The notes under the pieces were generated by a model that saw nothing but the letters and a program-made list of their open reading frames with translations, searched no databases and had not been told where the DNA came from. Both the position numbers and the translations under genes were made by a program. 54,762 bases of DNA. Source: Nemertoderma westbladi (Eukaryota; Xenacoelomorpha; Nemertodermatida; Nemertodermatidae). The first letter of the stretch is position 1. Each line of letters begins with the position of its first letter. Positions 54,449 to 54,762 of the stretch are shown in pieces. The DNA lies in contig JAUCBJ010005616.1 of NCBI GenBank assembly GCA_032718475.1, forward strand, positions 1 to 54,762. Direction: 5' to 3'.

Positions 54449-54726
54449 CGCCCATGTGAAGAATACCAGGATTTCACTTTTCGGTCGACTTTTTATTGGA
54501 ATTTTATATATGAAGATTTTTTATTTTTTTTAATTTATCTTTATTAAGTGTTTTATAGCGCTTATTTCTGTCTTATAACCTGTACATATACTAATTCGTT
54601 TATTGTTTTGGTTAGATTCAGCCCTTCTGTAACCTGTGTTTTTGGTGAAAACCTGGTATTCTTCACATGGGGGTAACTGCAAAGTGAAATATAACGGCAG
54701 AAAGTCTGGTATTCTTCACATGGGCC
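54449..54726 (+). mobile_element. Complete 278-bp MITE, reference copy of the family
   Basis: The ends are CGCCCATGTGAAGAATACCA and the inverse CTGGTATTCTTCACATGGGC plus C. The right end carries the terminal motif twice (near 54650 and 54706). The body is AT-rich with no ORF. Flanks CATTAATT and (C)ATTAAATT are an imperfect match to an 8-bp duplication. Three relatives lie at 16138, 16193 and 17158. Confidence 0.85.
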
Positions 54727-54762
54727 ATTAAATTTAAGAAATTCTAAGGGCTACAGTACTCC

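Overview
This is a stretch of animal nuclear genome. The one gene I can model with confidence is split into eight exons with GT/AG introns and encodes an SSUH2-type (ssu-2 homolog) cysteine-rich protein. The rest is mostly tandem repeats and transposable elements: RTE-like and other LINEs, tRNA-derived SINEs, a BEL/Pao LTR retrotransposon, MITEs and larger TIR elements. BEL/Pao elements and an IRF-like factor point to an invertebrate metazoan, perhaps a lophotrochozoan, but nothing here fixes the phylum.

Layout, left to right. 1-1100: two compact minus-strand ORFs of unknown function and a 29-bp perfect hairpin. 2110-4850: a decayed RTE-like LINE (minus). 5752-13441: a 7.7-kb array of a 38-41-bp satellite carrying large internal duplications. 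13862-14551: an intact single-exon ORF with an IRF-like DNA-binding domain. 14902-17068 and 19570-23204: two TIR elements, each flanked by a 9-bp direct repeat and each carrying subterminal tandem arrays in inverted orientation; nested MITEs lie inside the first. A 27-bp minisatellite lies between them. 23962-53477: the SSUH2-like gene (+). Its introns hold a tRNA-Thr-derived SINE, a (GTGCC)n tract, a second SINE and a dead LINE RT. Its last intron is 23.6 kb.

The most striking structure is in that last intron. A 47-bp unit repeats about 218 times. The unit is the intron-7/exon-8 boundary itself: a pyrimidine tract and TTACAG acceptor followed by the first 25 nt of exon 8. The final unit runs straight into the real last exon, which encodes the conserved SSUH2 C-terminus. 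The array has no stop codon in any forward frame, so one frame stays open for 3.9 kb into the authentic stop codon. A young 11,976-bp BEL/Pao element in antisense (two 1,292-bp LTRs with one difference seen, 5-bp TSD CCATG) inserted into a single unit and split the array in two. That element has lost its RT and integrase through an in-frame deletion, so it was probably mobilised in trans.

The large open frames at 31102-37530, 49438-53409, 5.7-13.4 kb, 17.4-19.3 kb and 26.3-27.1 kb are products of tandem repeats lacking stops, not independent genes. Exon boundaries, repeat counts and TSDs were read by eye from the sequence; family names come from recognised motifs, with no database search.
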